In this document: positions 53,900-62,845 of the stretch, in pieces | Numbering within the stretch: position 1 is the first letter of the stretch | How the letters are laid out: each line of letters opens with the position of its first letter | Origin: Lewinellaceae bacterium | GTDB lineage: Bacteria; Bacteroidota; Bacteroidia; Chitinophagales; Saprospiraceae | NCBI GenBank assembly: GCA_016713985.1 | Contig: JADJOD010000001.1 | Span: 62,001-126,000 of the forward strand | Length of the DNA: 64,000 bases | Direction: 5' to 3' | Notes under the pieces: model-generated | Told to the model about the DNA's origin: nothing | What the model saw: only the letters and a program-made list of their open reading frames with translations | Database searches by the model: none | Translations under genes and position numbers: made by a program

Positions 53900-54499
53900 A
53901 AATGAAAACATTGTTTAGCAAAAAGATGTCGCTTTTATTCAATCGAACCCCGTAAATCATCCCGATCTTTGTATCATGAAAAACGAATGAAAACGAAAGA
54001 GGGTGTCTCAAAGGGTTGATAAAGTTGATATTGGTTGATGAAAGTTGATGTTTGGATTGAAAAATAGCATAAATTAGTGCCTTTTCGGCTCAAAATATCA
54101 ACCTGATAAACTTTTATAAACCCTCATCAACCTTATGAGACACCATCGGGCTTACCCGCCATAACCCCCTTTATTGGCTTTCAGGTCAATAAAAATCACC
54201 TGGCATTTCATTTTTTTTCAAGGAAGGCCCTGCTGCAAGAGCGGGGCCATAAGGACGCAGTCTGTCCCGCCGCCCCGAACGGCGATAACACCGCGGTTCG
54301 AACCGTTGCGAGCCGGATCGGGATGGGCTGCTTTTTCCACCTGTGCAGGGATTCGCCCGCGCGGGACCTTGAAATCCCATAATTCACTTCAAACCATTTA
54401 CAACCGGTGTGGCCCGACTGCCACGCCCCCTTCACCCGCATCCCCGAACCAACCAGACACGACACCACTATTCACTCATTTTTAAAGTCAAATTAAGCA
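53900..54499. other. 600-base gap with a miniature element
   Basis: Apart from the miniature element at 54002-54144, this holds GC-rich DNA (54235-54380) without a credible gene; a 103-codon plus-strand frame at 54174-54485 has a proline-rich composition and no motif. No promoter box of the exact consensus is seen. Confidence 0.5.
54002..54144. mobile_element. miniature inverted-repeat element with GTTGAT repeats, 143 bp
   Basis: The ends read ggtgtctca (54002-54010) and its complement tgagacacc (54136-54144), and the match continues imperfectly inward (aagggttgat vs aaggttgatg). The left half contains four gttgat words and the right half their complements (atcaacc), so the whole element can fold back on itself. 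The termini resemble those of the 22238-22418 element (ggttgtgtcaaaa), suggesting related transposases. Confidence 0.6.
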
Positions 54500-54937
54500 A
54501 TGAAAACCGTTCTTTCAAAAATCAACCTGACCGCCATCGCTCTTTTTATGCTCCTTTTGCCGGGCCTCACGAGCTGCAACAAAGACGATAAAGACGACAA
54601 CCCAGCACCGGGAACAGGCTTCGAAGCCAAATGGGAAGTCAATTCCTTCACGATCGACGGCGTCGAAGTAAAAGGATTGATTATCAACAAGTCGCACATC
54701 GAATTTGAAGAAAAAAGCAATTCCGCCGGCAGTTTTTCCTGGGTGATTACCTATAACGACAACACCAGCGACACCGTGACCGGCGACTACCTGCTGAACG
54801 ACTCGGGGAATAAGATCACGCTGGACTCCAGGGGCGACGAAACCCTCGAATTCGATATCGAACTGTCCGGCGACACCCTCGAATTATCCGGTGAAATGGA
54901 CGGAAGTCAGATTGTTGTCAAAGCCGACCGCAAATAA
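54500..54937 (+). CDS. small lipocalin-like lipoprotein
   Basis: A 145-residue lipoprotein. The signal peptide ends at LLPGLTSC (Cys near residue 26), followed by an Asp/Lys-rich linker (NKDDKDDNPAPG). The mature part (FEAKWEVNSFTIDG, HIEFEEKSNSAGSFSWVITYNDN, KITLDSRGDETLEFDIELSGDTLELSGEMDG) is a small beta barrel of the lipocalin-like type common in this phylum. Function unknown. Confidence 0.8.
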   Translation: MKTVLSKINLTAIALFMLLLPGLTSCNKDDKDDNPAPGTGFEAKWEVNSFTIDGVEVKGLIINKSHIEFEEKSNSAGSFSWVITYNDNTSDTVTGDYLLNDSGNKITLDSRGDETLEFDIELSGDTLELSGEMDGSQIVVKADRK

Positions 54938-55128
54938 CCAAACCCGGGCGCGGCGGCTCGCTTCAAGCTCCCGCAGGTGACGCGGATTTTCGCAGATTAT
55001 TTTTAAAAACAAAAATCCGCACAATCCGTGAAATCTGCGGGAAACCCGATCAAAACAAGGGGATTTGCAAGACAACCCCGTCGCCCCACCAATCCTTTTT
55101 CACATCACTTATTCACTATCTTTTGCAG

Positions 55129-55717
55129 ATGAAAACGAAAATATTTCTGGTTTTTGGCCTCATAACGGCCACTTTATGGCTGAGCAACTGCCTGAATCAG
55201 CCCACCCCTGAAAAACTCGCCAACACTGAAACCGCCACCTCCGGCGCCGATCGGGTAAAACGCGGCGAATACCTCGTCGGTATGATCGGCTGCGATGATT
55301 GCCACACGCCCAAAAAAATGACGCCGCAGGGCCCCGTACCCGATATGTCGCGCCGGTTTATGGGCCACCCGGCTGATGAACCGTATACCTTAGACGACAA
55401 AAAAAGCCTCATCGCTGAACAACACGTCGCAGTATTCAGCTCGGGCCTGACGGCAATTGCCGGCGACTGGGGGGTATCGTATGCCGCAAACCTGACGTCC
55501 GACGACACCGGTATCGGCACCTGGACGGAAGCGCAGTTCCTCAAAGCCATCCGCGAAGGAAAATCAAAAGGCCTGGACGGAACCCGGCCCTCTGCTGCCG
55601 CCCATGCCCTGGCAGGCATACCGCAACATGACGGATGAAGACTTAAAAGCGATTTACGCTTATTTTAAATCGGTAAAACCCATCCAAAACGTGGTGCCGC
55701 AGCCGGTTGAACCGTAA
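55129..55717 (+). CDS. monohaem cytochrome c lipoprotein, one frameshift
   Basis: It begins MKTKIFLVFGLITATLWLSNC (lipobox Cys), then GEYLVGMIGCDDCHTPKK, a haem-c CxxCH site. The first frame ends in SAAAHALAGIPQHDG at 55638. Removing one C from the CCC run at 55588-55590 continues it as LLPPMPWQAYRNMTDEDLKAIYAYFKSVKPI and NVVPQPVEP to 55717, supplying the axial methionine. The whole is about 195 residues. It resembles the diheme protein at 51695 in its PMPW...LKAIYAYL type end. An electron carrier of the periplasm. Confidence 0.82.
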
Positions 55718-55771
55718 CGGAAGGTATTGCGCCGGGCCATCAAACAAGAACAATTAACAAAAAAGACCATC

Positions 55772-55876
55772 ATGAGTATCCTGAAATTATTGCTGCTTTT
55801 GGTTGCCGTTATGGTAAGCATCGCAGGTTTTCGCACCGTGATCAGCGCCAGGATGTTGCACCGGCGCGTCAGATAA
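55772..55876 (+). CDS. 34-residue membrane peptide
   Basis: A short frame MSILKLLLLLVAVMVSIAGFRTVISARMLHRRVR: one membrane helix followed by a basic tail. It lies between the cytochrome gene and the next exported gene on the same strand. It is too short for a confident family call, but the clean hydrophobic/basic layout suggests a real small membrane peptide. Confidence 0.5.
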   Translation: MSILKLLLLLVAVMVSIAGFRTVISARMLHRRVR

Positions 55877-55932
55877 ACCCGGCGCATCGCCAGCCCCAAA
55901 AACCACTTCTAAAAATTAAATCTTTGAAAAAA

Positions 55933-56944
55933 ATGAAAAAAACAGATCATCGGCGGCTTCACCGCCCTGCTTTTCGCTGCTCTTCACGCCGGAGCCCAAC
56001 CCCTTGCACAAATTGATGTCGTTGCCCTGCTCGACGAACTGCCGGCGCCCCCCGGCTCCATCACACAAGCCTTCGAGCGTACTTACCCCGGTAATCAACA
56101 AACCGCAGACCTCAGCGCCTTTTACCAACCCTGGACGATGAAACTCGAAAAGGCCGGACTGGAGGCGCAAACGGTGGCAAAAGAGTACTACCTGAAAAAT
56201 CCGATGGGCGTTCAGCAGCCGGCCAGACCCGCGCCCGCCTCCAAAGCTTCGCCCCAACAAGAGGCGGCTATGAATGCGGCAACCGGCGAGCTGATGCAAA
56301 AAATGCTCAGCGACCCGGCATTCGCCCAAAAATTTGCCGCCATGAGTGAAACCGAACAGCACGCCTATATCGCCAAGTTGCTGGCAGACAAAGGTTTAAA
56401 ACCCGTAAACGGCCAACCCGATACCCCCGAGTCGCTTCCTCCCGGCAGTGATAAAGACTGGTTCGGCATGTCCAGCGAAATCACGCAAAATGCCATGAAC
56501 GACGCACAATGGAGCGACTACGTGGCCATTCAGCAAAAGTATGCCGGCGAACACGCCGCCGTCGATACCTGGGTGACGGCAGAAATCGACAAATTGCCCA
56601 TGTATTCCTACGGCGAATACGGTCATGATCACGACCCGGAACAGGTAACAGCGGTCAGGAAACAGGCATTCGCCAAACACCGCGAAATCGCCGGGCAGAT
56701 GTTGAAAGAATCCGCCGAGGCATTCGGCGGGCGCCGCCGCCAGATTCGCGAGCGGGTAACGCCCTTCAACGACGCCCTGAAGCAGGTTTCCTACGGAAAA
56801 AACTATGACTTCGGTTTGCATTACCCATTGGTTTTGGGCACCCAGACATCCCTTCTCGGAGAGCTGGACGCCCTGCGTACCAAAGCGGAAGAAATCACCC
56901 GGGAAGCCGCAAAATGGGAGTACGAATATCAAAATTTTAAATAG
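55933..56944 (+). CDS. exported protein of unknown function, one frameshift at the start
   Basis: The ATG at 55933 is followed by an A7 run. Taking one A away gives MKKQIIGGFTALLFAALHAGAQPLAQ, a clear signal peptide that runs in frame into the long body ending at 56944 (about 336 residues). Without that change the only start would be internal (56138), leaving no signal. The body is helical, alanine/glutamine-rich (TGELMQKMLSDPAFAQKFAAMSETEQHAYIAKLLADK) with HDHDPE near residue 232. No family recognised. It precedes the second ECF sigma gene. Confidence 0.7.
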
Positions 56945-57030
56945 CCGGTTCCGCGCCGCCAAACGAAACAATCATGTTCCTGCACTTTTTAATCGGATCG
57001 GCCGCCCCGCAATCAAGGCCGCCACGCTTG

Positions 57031-57619
57031 ATGCCCCTCCGGCCGGCAACACCGGCGACGGAAGAACGGGATCTGCTCTCCGCAGCCACACATGGCGATC
57101 AAAGCGCTTATTCGCAACTGGTTCGCCGCCACCATAAAATGGTATTGTCCGTCGCCCTGCGTATCGTCCATTCCCGGGAAGACGCCGAAGAAGCCGTTCA
57201 GGACACCTTCCTGAAAGCATTTCGCTACCTGCCGGGGTACCGCGGCGACAGCAGTTTTAAAACCTGGCTGTACCGCGTTGCGCGCAGCACGGCGCTGGAC
57301 CACCTGCGGCGCAAACGGATCCGGACCATCTCTCCGGACGCCCCCGGAGTCGCCGCTGATGCACATGCCCGATCCGGCCGGCAACAGCTTGCAAACCATC
57401 ATCCGCGACGAACGGGCCGACTCGATCAAAAAAGCGATGAGTCAACTGAGTCAGGCCGATGAAGCTGCCTTGAAGTTGTTCTATTTTCACGAACAAAGTA
57501 TCGAGGAGATCAGCCTGACAATGGGTTGGACGGCCAGCAACACCAAAAGCCGGCTGAGCAGGGCGCGGCAGCGGTTGCGCGCCGCGATGGGAGAGGCATT
57601 TCAGGCAGAAATCTGGTAA
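57031..57619 (+). CDS. ECF-type RNA polymerase sigma factor (2), one frameshift
   Basis: Region 2 (LVRRHHKMVLSVALRIVHSREDAEEAVQDTFLKAFRYLPGYRGDSSFKTWLYRVARSTALDHLRRKR) is in the first frame. Region 4 (AMSQLSQADEAALKLFYFHEQSIEEISLTMGWTASNTKSRLSRARQRLRAAM) is in the next, ending at 57619. Removing one C from the CCCCC run at 57341-57345 joins them into about 195 residues. The ATG at 57031 is a choice: an upstream one at 56974 is also possible. The gene is 86 bases after the exported unknown protein. Confidence 0.82.
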
Positions 57620-57623
57620 GGAG

Positions 57624-57660
57624 GTACGGGTTGCCGATGCACAGATCAGGCAACCCGTAC
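57624..57660. terminator. bidirectional hairpin terminator
   Basis: A perfect 12-bp stem (57624-57635 with 57649-57660) and a 13-base loop sits exactly between the convergent sigma gene and the hydrolase gene. Confidence 0.8.
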
Positions 57661-58581
57661 TTACAGCCCGGCAAAATGAGGAGCCAGTTCGTGGCGCGCA
57701 TTTAATGGCCGTTCCTGCCGCTCCGTTTGCGCCGGCGTTTGCCCGGCCACTATAAAGTCAAGTACTGCACGGGTAATCCCCGGTGTACCCAGGTGGTGGC
57801 CGCCTTCCTGCGGGCTGAACAGCCGGCTTTCCGGCCAGAAATTGTGGTAACGCCGCGCTTCGGCATAAGGGGTAACAGCATCGCCGGGGCTGTGTACCAG
57901 CAATGCTTCGATGTGTGCCAATGCAGACGTCATCATGGCAAAGTCGTAATGTTCCATCGGGTGACCGACCTGCTGTTCGAAAGCACGGACCATACGCCAG
58001 TATAAAGAAGGCCACAAACCAAGTGTTTTTTGGTATTCATCAAACACCCGGGGGGCATAACTGAACGAGGCCATCACGGCCATTCGCCGCGGGTGCAGGT
58101 GTTGCGGCAGGTGTTGCAGGGCATACACGCTGCTGCTGCCTCCGAAAGAATGCCCGATGATGGCTTCCGCAGGGCCGTAGATTTCCAGAAGTGTACGGAT
58201 GATCGCCGCGTTCAGCGGAATGTTCAGCCGGCCGACCGGCACCAATCCGTGCCCGGGCGGGTCGTAAGCCAGTACGCGGAACCCCGCTGCCGTCAATTCG
58301 GGCACAAAATACCGCCAGCGGCCGGCATTGTAACCCCAGCCATAACTCAATATGACCAAAGGGCCCTGTTCCGGACCCCAGTGATATTCAATGATATTTT
58401 GCTCCGCCACAAAGCGGTGCTGCTTCCGCGCGGAATCCAGAAATGTGTGGTCTTTGCCGCGCAGCGAGGGATTGGGCGGTGTGGAAAAAAAATGGCCTGC
58501 GGCCCGTGCAGCCTGCTGAGGCGCGGCGAGCGACCACAAATTCCGCCCCAAACCGATGGTTTTATAAATGACGCCGTTCAT
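57661..58581 (-). CDS. alpha/beta hydrolase
   Basis: A 306-residue protein. The GHSFGG nucleophile elbow (Ser near residue 145) and LVILSYGWGYNAGRWRYF (oxyanion) identify the fold; the acid in HSPGDAVTPYAEAR and the histidine in EGGHHLG complete the triad. No signal peptide. It lies 18 bases downstream of the TetR regulator, in the same operon. Substrate unknown. Confidence 0.87.
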   Translation of the reverse strand: MNGVIYKTIGLGRNLWSLAAPQQAARAAGHFFSTPPNPSLRGKDHTFLDSARKQHRFVAEQNIIEYHWGPEQGPLVILSYGWGYNAGRWRYFVPELTAAGFRVLAYDPPGHGLVPVGRLNIPLNAAIIRTLLEIYGPAEAIIGHSFGGSSSVYALQHLPQHLHPRRMAVMASFSYAPRVFDEYQKTLGLWPSLYWRMVRAFEQQVGHPMEHYDFAMMTSALAHIEALLVHSPGDAVTPYAEARRYHNFWPESRLFSPQEGGHHLGTPGITRAVLDFIVAGQTPAQTERQERPLNARHELAPHFAGL

Positions 58582-58599
58582 GTTGAATGTTCCTGATTC

Positions 58600-59193
58600 T
58601 TATGGATGGGTAGTGTCCGGTGTTTTCCGAATCTCCTTTTTTACGCCAAAGGCAGCAACCGCGCGGGCGACAAACCGTTCGAGGTGTTGCTCATCGCCCG
58701 TAAGCTTGTACATAGTCACGGAACCTTCGTATTCCAGCAACATCCGGTAGGCCGTTTCGGCGGCTTTTTCGGGCGGCATAATGGCGGCCAGTATGCCGGC
58801 CACCGTTTTTTGCCATTCTTCAAAAGTGGTTTTTATCAGTTCGTTAAAAAGTCCTTCCCGGCCGGTTTCCAATGCGGTATTGGCAAAAAAACAACCGCGC
58901 CGTTCGTATTTGGCCAGCCTGTTTTGTCGTCGCAACAGTTTTTCCAGCCGCTGTTCGGGTGGCAGGTCTTCCGCAGCTACGGCAAACACGTATTGCCGCA
59001 ACTCATCCCGGGCAAACTCCACAACGGAGCGCATCAGGGCTTCTTTGGAAAGGTGATGGTGCATCAGGCCGGATTTACCCAGCCCCGTCGCTTCTGCCAA
59101 CATACTAATGGACGTGCCGTAATACCCGTGCCGGTTGAACACTTCCCAGCAACAGCGCAGGAGTTCCTTTTTTTCAATTTTTTTAACTGGCAT
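58600..59193 (-). CDS. TetR family transcriptional regulator
   Basis: A 197-residue TetR regulator: the N-terminal HTH is KKELLRCCWEVFNRHGYYGTSISMLAEATGLGKSGLMHHHLSKEALM, and the C-terminal helical ligand domain is of the TetR_C type. The ATG at 59193 is chosen because it starts at MPVKKIEK and a likely operator overlaps the region just upstream. The downstream hydrolase and the divergent SDR gene are the natural targets. Confidence 0.9.
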   Translation of the reverse strand: MPVKKIEKKELLRCCWEVFNRHGYYGTSISMLAEATGLGKSGLMHHHLSKEALMRSVVEFARDELRQYVFAVAAEDLPPEQRLEKLLRRQNRLAKYERRGCFFANTALETGREGLFNELIKTTFEEWQKTVAGILAAIMPPEKAAETAYRMLLEYEGSVTMYKLTGDEQHLERFVARAVAAFGVKKEIRKTPDTTHP

Positions 59194-59194
59194 T

Positions 59195-59213
59195 ATACCG
59201 AACGTTCGTACGG
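59195..59213. promoter_or_regulatory. candidate TetR operator
   Basis: The palindrome cgaacgttcg (59199-59208) with a continuing cgtacg word lies directly upstream of the TetR start codon, in the divergent spacer with the SDR gene. It is the typical size and place for a TetR-family operator. It is offered as a candidate only. Confidence 0.4.
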
Positions 59214-59342
59214 CAAAGATATGGATCCTTTTCCGGAATAAACAAGCGGTGGGAAAATTTTTTTTGCACGAAACCGGTTCAGGCGCCTTCCCGGAGGCCA
59301 AAAGGCATCCTTTGATCCGGCAGAATAACCCAAACAAGTTCT

Positions 59343-59350
59343 TAGTTTTG
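59343..59350 (+). promoter_or_regulatory. -7 promoter box of the SDR gene
   Basis: TAGTTTTG, an exact TAnnTTTG match, 18 bases before the SDR ATG at 59369. The candidate TetR operator is about 135 bases further upstream. Confidence 0.5.
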
Positions 59351-59368
59351 CCCTGAAAACAGCCAGAC

Positions 59369-60154
59369 ATGAATCTATCCCTTTCCGGTAAAAATGCCCT
59401 CGTGGGCGGCGGCAGCGCCGGCATCGGCCGCGCAGTGGCCATCGAACTCGCCTCCCTGGGCGCCAACGTCACCCTGATTGCCCGAACCGAAAGCAGTTTG
59501 CAAGCAGCGCTGGTTTTACTCGACACCTCGCAGGGCCAGCGGCACGGCTATATCGCCGCCGATCTGTCCGATTCAAAAAACCTTCTGGAAAAAGTGCATG
59601 TCTTGCTGGCATCCGCTCCCGTACACATTCTGGTGAACAATACCGGGGGCCCCCCGGGCGGCCCCATCGTAGAAGCCGGTGGTGAAGCCTTTTTACAGGC
59701 ATATCACAACCATCTGATTTGCAATCAATTATTAGCCCAGGCCGTGCTCCCGGGTATGAAATCGGCCGGTTTCGGGCGGATCGTCAACATCATCAGCACC
59801 TCGGTGAAAGAGCCGTTAGACAACCTGGGCGTATCCAATTCCACCCGTTGGGCGGTAGCCGGCTGGGCCAAAACCTGGGCCAATGAGGTCGGCCGTTTCG
59901 GCATTACCGTGAACAACGTTTTGCCCGGTTATACCCGCACCGGGCGATTGACGGAGATTATTGAAAAACGGGCGGCGGCCAGCGGATCGACTCCGGAGGC
60001 GGTGGAAGAACAATTTAAAAATCATGTGCCGGCGCGCCGTTTTGCAGACCCCTCGGAGGTGGCCGCAGCGGTGGCTTTTCTCGCCAGCCCCGCCGCCGGC
60101 TATGTCAACGGGATCAATTTGCCGGTTGACGGCGGGCGGACGCGGAGTTTGTAA
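59369..60154 (+). CDS. SDR family oxidoreductase with altered active site
   Basis: A 261-residue SDR. The NAD(P) motif is GGGSAGIGRAVA (residues about 12-23), and NNTGGPPGGPIVEAGG stands where the NNAG motif is expected. The catalytic Ser appears in IISTSVKEP, but the usual YxxxK is replaced by N-S-T-R-W in GVSNSTRWAVAGWAKTWA. The C-terminus is normal. A closely similar SDR subgroup is known to lack the YxxxK pair, so it may be a binding protein or use other residues. The gene is divergent from the TetR gene. Confidence 0.87.
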   Translation: MNLSLSGKNALVGGGSAGIGRAVAIELASLGANVTLIARTESSLQAALVLLDTSQGQRHGYIAADLSDSKNLLEKVHVLLASAPVHILVNNTGGPPGGPIVEAGGEAFLQAYHNHLICNQLLAQAVLPGMKSAGFGRIVNIISTSVKEPLDNLGVSNSTRWAVAGWAKTWANEVGRFGITVNNVLPGYTRTGRLTEIIEKRAAASGSTPEAVEEQFKNHVPARRFADPSEVAAAVAFLASPAAGYVNGINLPVDGGRTRSL

Positions 60155-60175
60155 ACGCCCGTTTGGCACAAAAAA

Positions 60176-60201
60176 AAGGCCGCCTTTGGGGGAGCGGCCT
60201 T
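60176..60201 (+). terminator. hairpin terminator after the SDR gene
   Basis: An 8-bp GC-rich stem (aaggccgc and gcggcctt) with a small GT-rich loop, preceded by A8, 22 bases after the SDR stop. Confidence 0.65.
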
Positions 60202-60245
60202 CATGCTGTAAAAGCGCTAAAATTGACAGGTTTTTAAATTCTTAT

Positions 60246-60385
60246 GTAACACGAACTTTAGTTCGTAACTATCTCAGCGTTTAGTTCGTAAGTAACACGA
60301 ACTTTAGTTCGTAACTATCTCAGCGTTTAGTTCGTAAGTAACACGAACTTTAGTTCGTAAGTAACACGAACTTTAGTTCGTAACT
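60246..60385. repeat. 46/23-bp tandem repeat of ACGAACTTTAGTTCGT palindromes
   Basis: Four copies of the palindrome acgaactttagttcgt begin at 60251, 60297, 60343 and 60366, that is at spacings of 46, 46 and 23 bases. The intervening segment (aactatctcagcgtttagttcgtaagtaac) is repeated too. It ends near gcgaactgaagttcgcc (60450-60466), a related word. Confidence 0.9.
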
Positions 60386-60475
60386 ATCTCAGCGTTCAGT
60401 TTGCCGTCTTTAACATACAGTCATCATCCGGTAACGAACTTTTCGGCGAACTGAAGTTCGCCCTACGGGGCAAAA

Positions 60476-60994
60476 CTAATTCGGGTGAAATCCGTAGTTG
60501 GACAAGATTTTTTCCTTCAACTCCTTGCGGGCGAAGAAGATACGGCTCTTCACGGTACCCAGCGGCAATTGAAGTTCGTCGGCAATTTCCTGGTATTTAA
60601 ATCCTTCAAAATGCATCACAAACGGTACCCGGATACTGTCGTCCAGTGCCGACACCATGGCAGTTAACTCTTTCAGCATGATACCGCCTTCGGCTGCATT
60701 GGCTGTGGAGTGGTTGCCGGAATTGAGGTAATACTGGTTGTCGGTGGTATCGAGGATGGTGTTGGCTTTGACTTTTTTGCGGTAGTTGTTGATGAAGATG
60801 TTCTTCATAATAGTGAACATCCACGCCTTGAAGTTTGTGCCCGGTTGAAATTTATCGCGGTTGAACAGCGCGCGATACGCCGTTTCCTGATACAGATCTT
60901 TGGCATCCTCCATGTTCTTCGTCAGATTATATGCGAAGGAGTGAAGCAACGTCGTCAAACCGCTCAGTTTACTATTGAATTCCATGCTGGTCAT
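60476..60994 (-). CDS. ECF-type RNA polymerase sigma factor (3)
   Basis: A 172-residue sigma-70 ECF factor. Region 2 (LLHSFAYNLTKNMEDAKDLYQETAYRALFNRDKFQPGTNFKAWMFTIMKNIFINNYRKK) and region 4 (ALDDSIRVPFVMHFEGFKYQEIADELQLPLGTVKSRIFFARKELKEKI) are intact. This type is widespread and highly conserved in the phylum. No anti-sigma gene is next to it, unlike factor (1). A good promoter lies upstream. Confidence 0.93.
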   Translation of the reverse strand: MTSMEFNSKLSGLTTLLHSFAYNLTKNMEDAKDLYQETAYRALFNRDKFQPGTNFKAWMFTIMKNIFINNYRKKVKANTILDTTDNQYYLNSGNHSTANAAEGGIMLKELTAMVSALDDSIRVPFVMHFEGFKYQEIADELQLPLGTVKSRIFFARKELKEKILSNYGFHPN

Positions 60995-61337
60995 GGTGTG
61001 CCTCCTTGTTTGTTAGTTTGATGGTTCAAAAGTACAGTTTCTGTTGAACAACTGCAAAATTTTTCTTCAACAAATAAATGTCAACAATTAGCAAATTTAA
61101 ATGTATCAACACTTAATTGTATAATAATACATTGATTATCTTTATTTTAAACTATTTTGAAAGATTCTACCTTGAATTCAATTTTCAAAAAAAATTGAAA
61201 AAACCGCAAGATCTTAACACTTATATAACATACAGGATCGTCGATCCGGAGGATAAAAAGCAGGTTTCCGGGTATACGTTTGATATGATTCCGGCCGGAT
61301 GACCGCTTTTTGCCGGCAGGCGAAATATCTTTGCCTC
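60995..61337. other. AT-rich gap with a promoter, no clear gene
   Basis: About 340 bases between the sigma gene and gatA. It is very AT-rich (61055-61230). A 61-codon plus-strand frame (61117-61302) has a plausible end (YRIVDPEDKKQVSGYTFDMIPAG) but a low-complexity start and no promoter of its own; I leave it out. A TATCTTTG word (61326-61333) ends five bases before the gatA ATG. Confidence 0.45.
61027..61058 (-). promoter_or_regulatory. promoter of ECF sigma factor (3)
   Basis: TACTTTTG (61034-61027, minus strand), an exact -7 match, with TTTG 20 bases upstream as -33. It lies 32 bases before the sigma ATG. Confidence 0.65.
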
Positions 61338-62813
61338 ATGCCGAAATACGCTTCTTTATCCGACGTCCAGTCCGCGCTCCGCTCCGGCTCCACGACCTGC
61401 CGTGCAGTGGTGGAGCATTATTTGTCCCGGATCGAACACACGCGGCGCCTGAACGCTTACGTGGAAATCTGGGCGGAAGAAGCCCTGGACAAAGCGGACC
61501 AACTCGACGCGCGTTACCGGGAAAATCCCGGCTCGGTCGGGGCTCTTTTCGGCGCCGTGCTTTCGTTAAAAGACAACATCTGCTACGCAGGGCATGTGGT
61601 GACGGCAGCATCCAAAATCCTGGAAGGTTTTACTTCGTTGTATTCCGCCACGGCCGTCGAACGCCTGCTGGCGGAAGACGCCATTTTCATCGGTCGCACC
61701 AATTGCGACCAGTTTGGCATGGGTTCTTCCAACGAAAACTCCGTGTATGGCCCGGTGCTTCATGCGCTTGACCCCGAGCGGGTACCCGGCGGGTCTTCCG
61801 GCGGCGCGGCGGTATCGGTGCAAACCGACACCTGCCTGGCGGCCCTCGGCAGCGACACCGGCGGTTCGGTTCGGCAACCTGCGGCTTTTTGCGGCATCTG
61901 GGGGTTAAAACCGACTTACGGGCGTATTTCGCGACACGGACTGATCGCCTACGGTTCTTCTTTCGATCAGATCGGCGTGCTGGCACACAACCCGCAGGAT
62001 ATTACCACCCTGCTGCACGTTATGCAGGGCCCGGATGATTTTGACAGTACGGCGGACGGCGCGCCTTCCCCGATACGGGGCACATCTTCTGCCGTCTCTC
62101 ATCCACCGTCTGCCGTAAAAATCGCCTATTTCCCGGAAGTTATTGACAGTGAAGGTCTTGAACCCGGCGTTCGGGTGGTTACGAGGCATTTTATGGACCA
62201 GCTTCGCGCCGGCGGGTACAGCGTGGAGCCGGTGGCTTTTAATTCCGGCCCCTCCTCCGATGAAAACAGGCAGGGTACAGGGGCCGGGTTACTGGATTAT
62301 GTTATCCCCGCTTATTACGTCCTCACCACCGCCGAAGCGAGTTCCAACCTTGCGCGGTACGACGGCATCCGGTACGGTTACCGCAGCGCCAAAGCCCGAA
62401 ACCTGGAAGAGGCCTATTTGTTGTCGCGCACGGAGGGTTTCAGCGAGGAAGTAAAACGACGGATATTACTCGGCACATTTGTGTTGAGCAGCGGTTATTA
62501 CGACGCCTATTATAACAAGGCGCAGCAGGTGCGGGCGATGATCCGGCAAAGCCTGCTGGCCATTTTTCAGGAATACGATTTTATCCTGATGCCCGCTGCG
62601 CCTACGGTAGCCTGGCGATTCGGCGAACATTCGGACGACCCGGTGGCGATGTACCTGTCGGATATTTACACGGTATTGGCCAACCTTGCGGGTATACCGG
62701 CCCTGGCTATGCCCGCCGGCATTCACCCGGAAAACGGGATGCCGGTGGGTATTCAATGGATGGCCGCACCCCGGGAAGATGATAAATTACTTTCATTTGT
62801 GGCGGGTTTGTAA
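61338..62813 (+). CDS. gatA: aspartyl/glutamyl-tRNA(Asn/Gln) amidotransferase subunit A
   Basis: A 491-residue amidase-signature enzyme. The triad is visible: Lys in SLKDNICYAGH, cis-Ser and Ser in GSSGGAAVSV and ALGSDTGGSVRQPAAFCG. The GatA-type stretches (GRTNCDQFGMGSSNENSVYGP, LKPTYGRISRHGLIAYGSSFDQIG) support the amidotransferase role, converting Glu-tRNA(Gln) or Asp-tRNA(Asn) with GatB and GatC, neither of which is in the window. A short linker (GTSSAVSHPPSAV) carries the word ccgtctgccgt shared with the dnaX repeat. The ATG at 61338 starts at MPKYASL. Confidence 0.9.
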   Translation: MPKYASLSDVQSALRSGSTTCRAVVEHYLSRIEHTRRLNAYVEIWAEEALDKADQLDARYRENPGSVGALFGAVLSLKDNICYAGHVVTAASKILEGFTSLYSATAVERLLAEDAIFIGRTNCDQFGMGSSNENSVYGPVLHALDPERVPGGSSGGAAVSVQTDTCLAALGSDTGGSVRQPAAFCGIWGLKPTYGRISRHGLIAYGSSFDQIGVLAHNPQDITTLLHVMQGPDDFDSTADGAPSPIRGTSSAVSHPPSAVKIAYFPEVIDSEGLEPGVRVVTRHFMDQLRAGGYSVEPVAFNSGPSSDENRQGTGAGLLDYVIPAYYVLTTAEASSNLARYDGIRYGYRSAKARNLEEAYLLSRTEGFSEEVKRRILLGTFVLSSGYYDAYYNKAQQVRAMIRQSLLAIFQEYDFILMPAAPTVAWRFGEHSDDPVAMYLSDIYTVLANLAGIPALAMPAGIHPENGMPVGIQWMAAPREDDKLLSFVAGL

Positions 62814-62845
62814 AATGGTTTTTCCCGAAAATCGTTTTTGGAGCC

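Larger units (their letters stand above)
60155..60475. other. convergent gap with terminator and repeats
   Basis: Holds the terminator at 60176-60201 and a family of palindromic words between the SDR and the sigma gene; see the repeat entry. No gene is seen. Confidence 0.7.

Noticed and set aside
54296..54315. Possible tRNA T-arm (gcggttcgaaccg)
   Set aside because: The palindrome matches a T-arm-like word, but no acceptor, D or anticodon arms fit around it.
54174..54485. 103-codon plus-strand frame before the small lipoprotein
   Set aside because: Proline/arginine-rich, no motif, starts in GC-rich spacer DNA; opposite-strand frames of similar length also exist here, so it is probably chance.
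60246..60385. Possible CRISPR array
   Set aside because: The intervening segments are themselves repeated rather than unique, and no cas gene is present.
61117..61302. 61-codon frame upstream of gatA
   Set aside because: Low-complexity, AT-driven start and no promoter; only its last 20 residues look protein-like.
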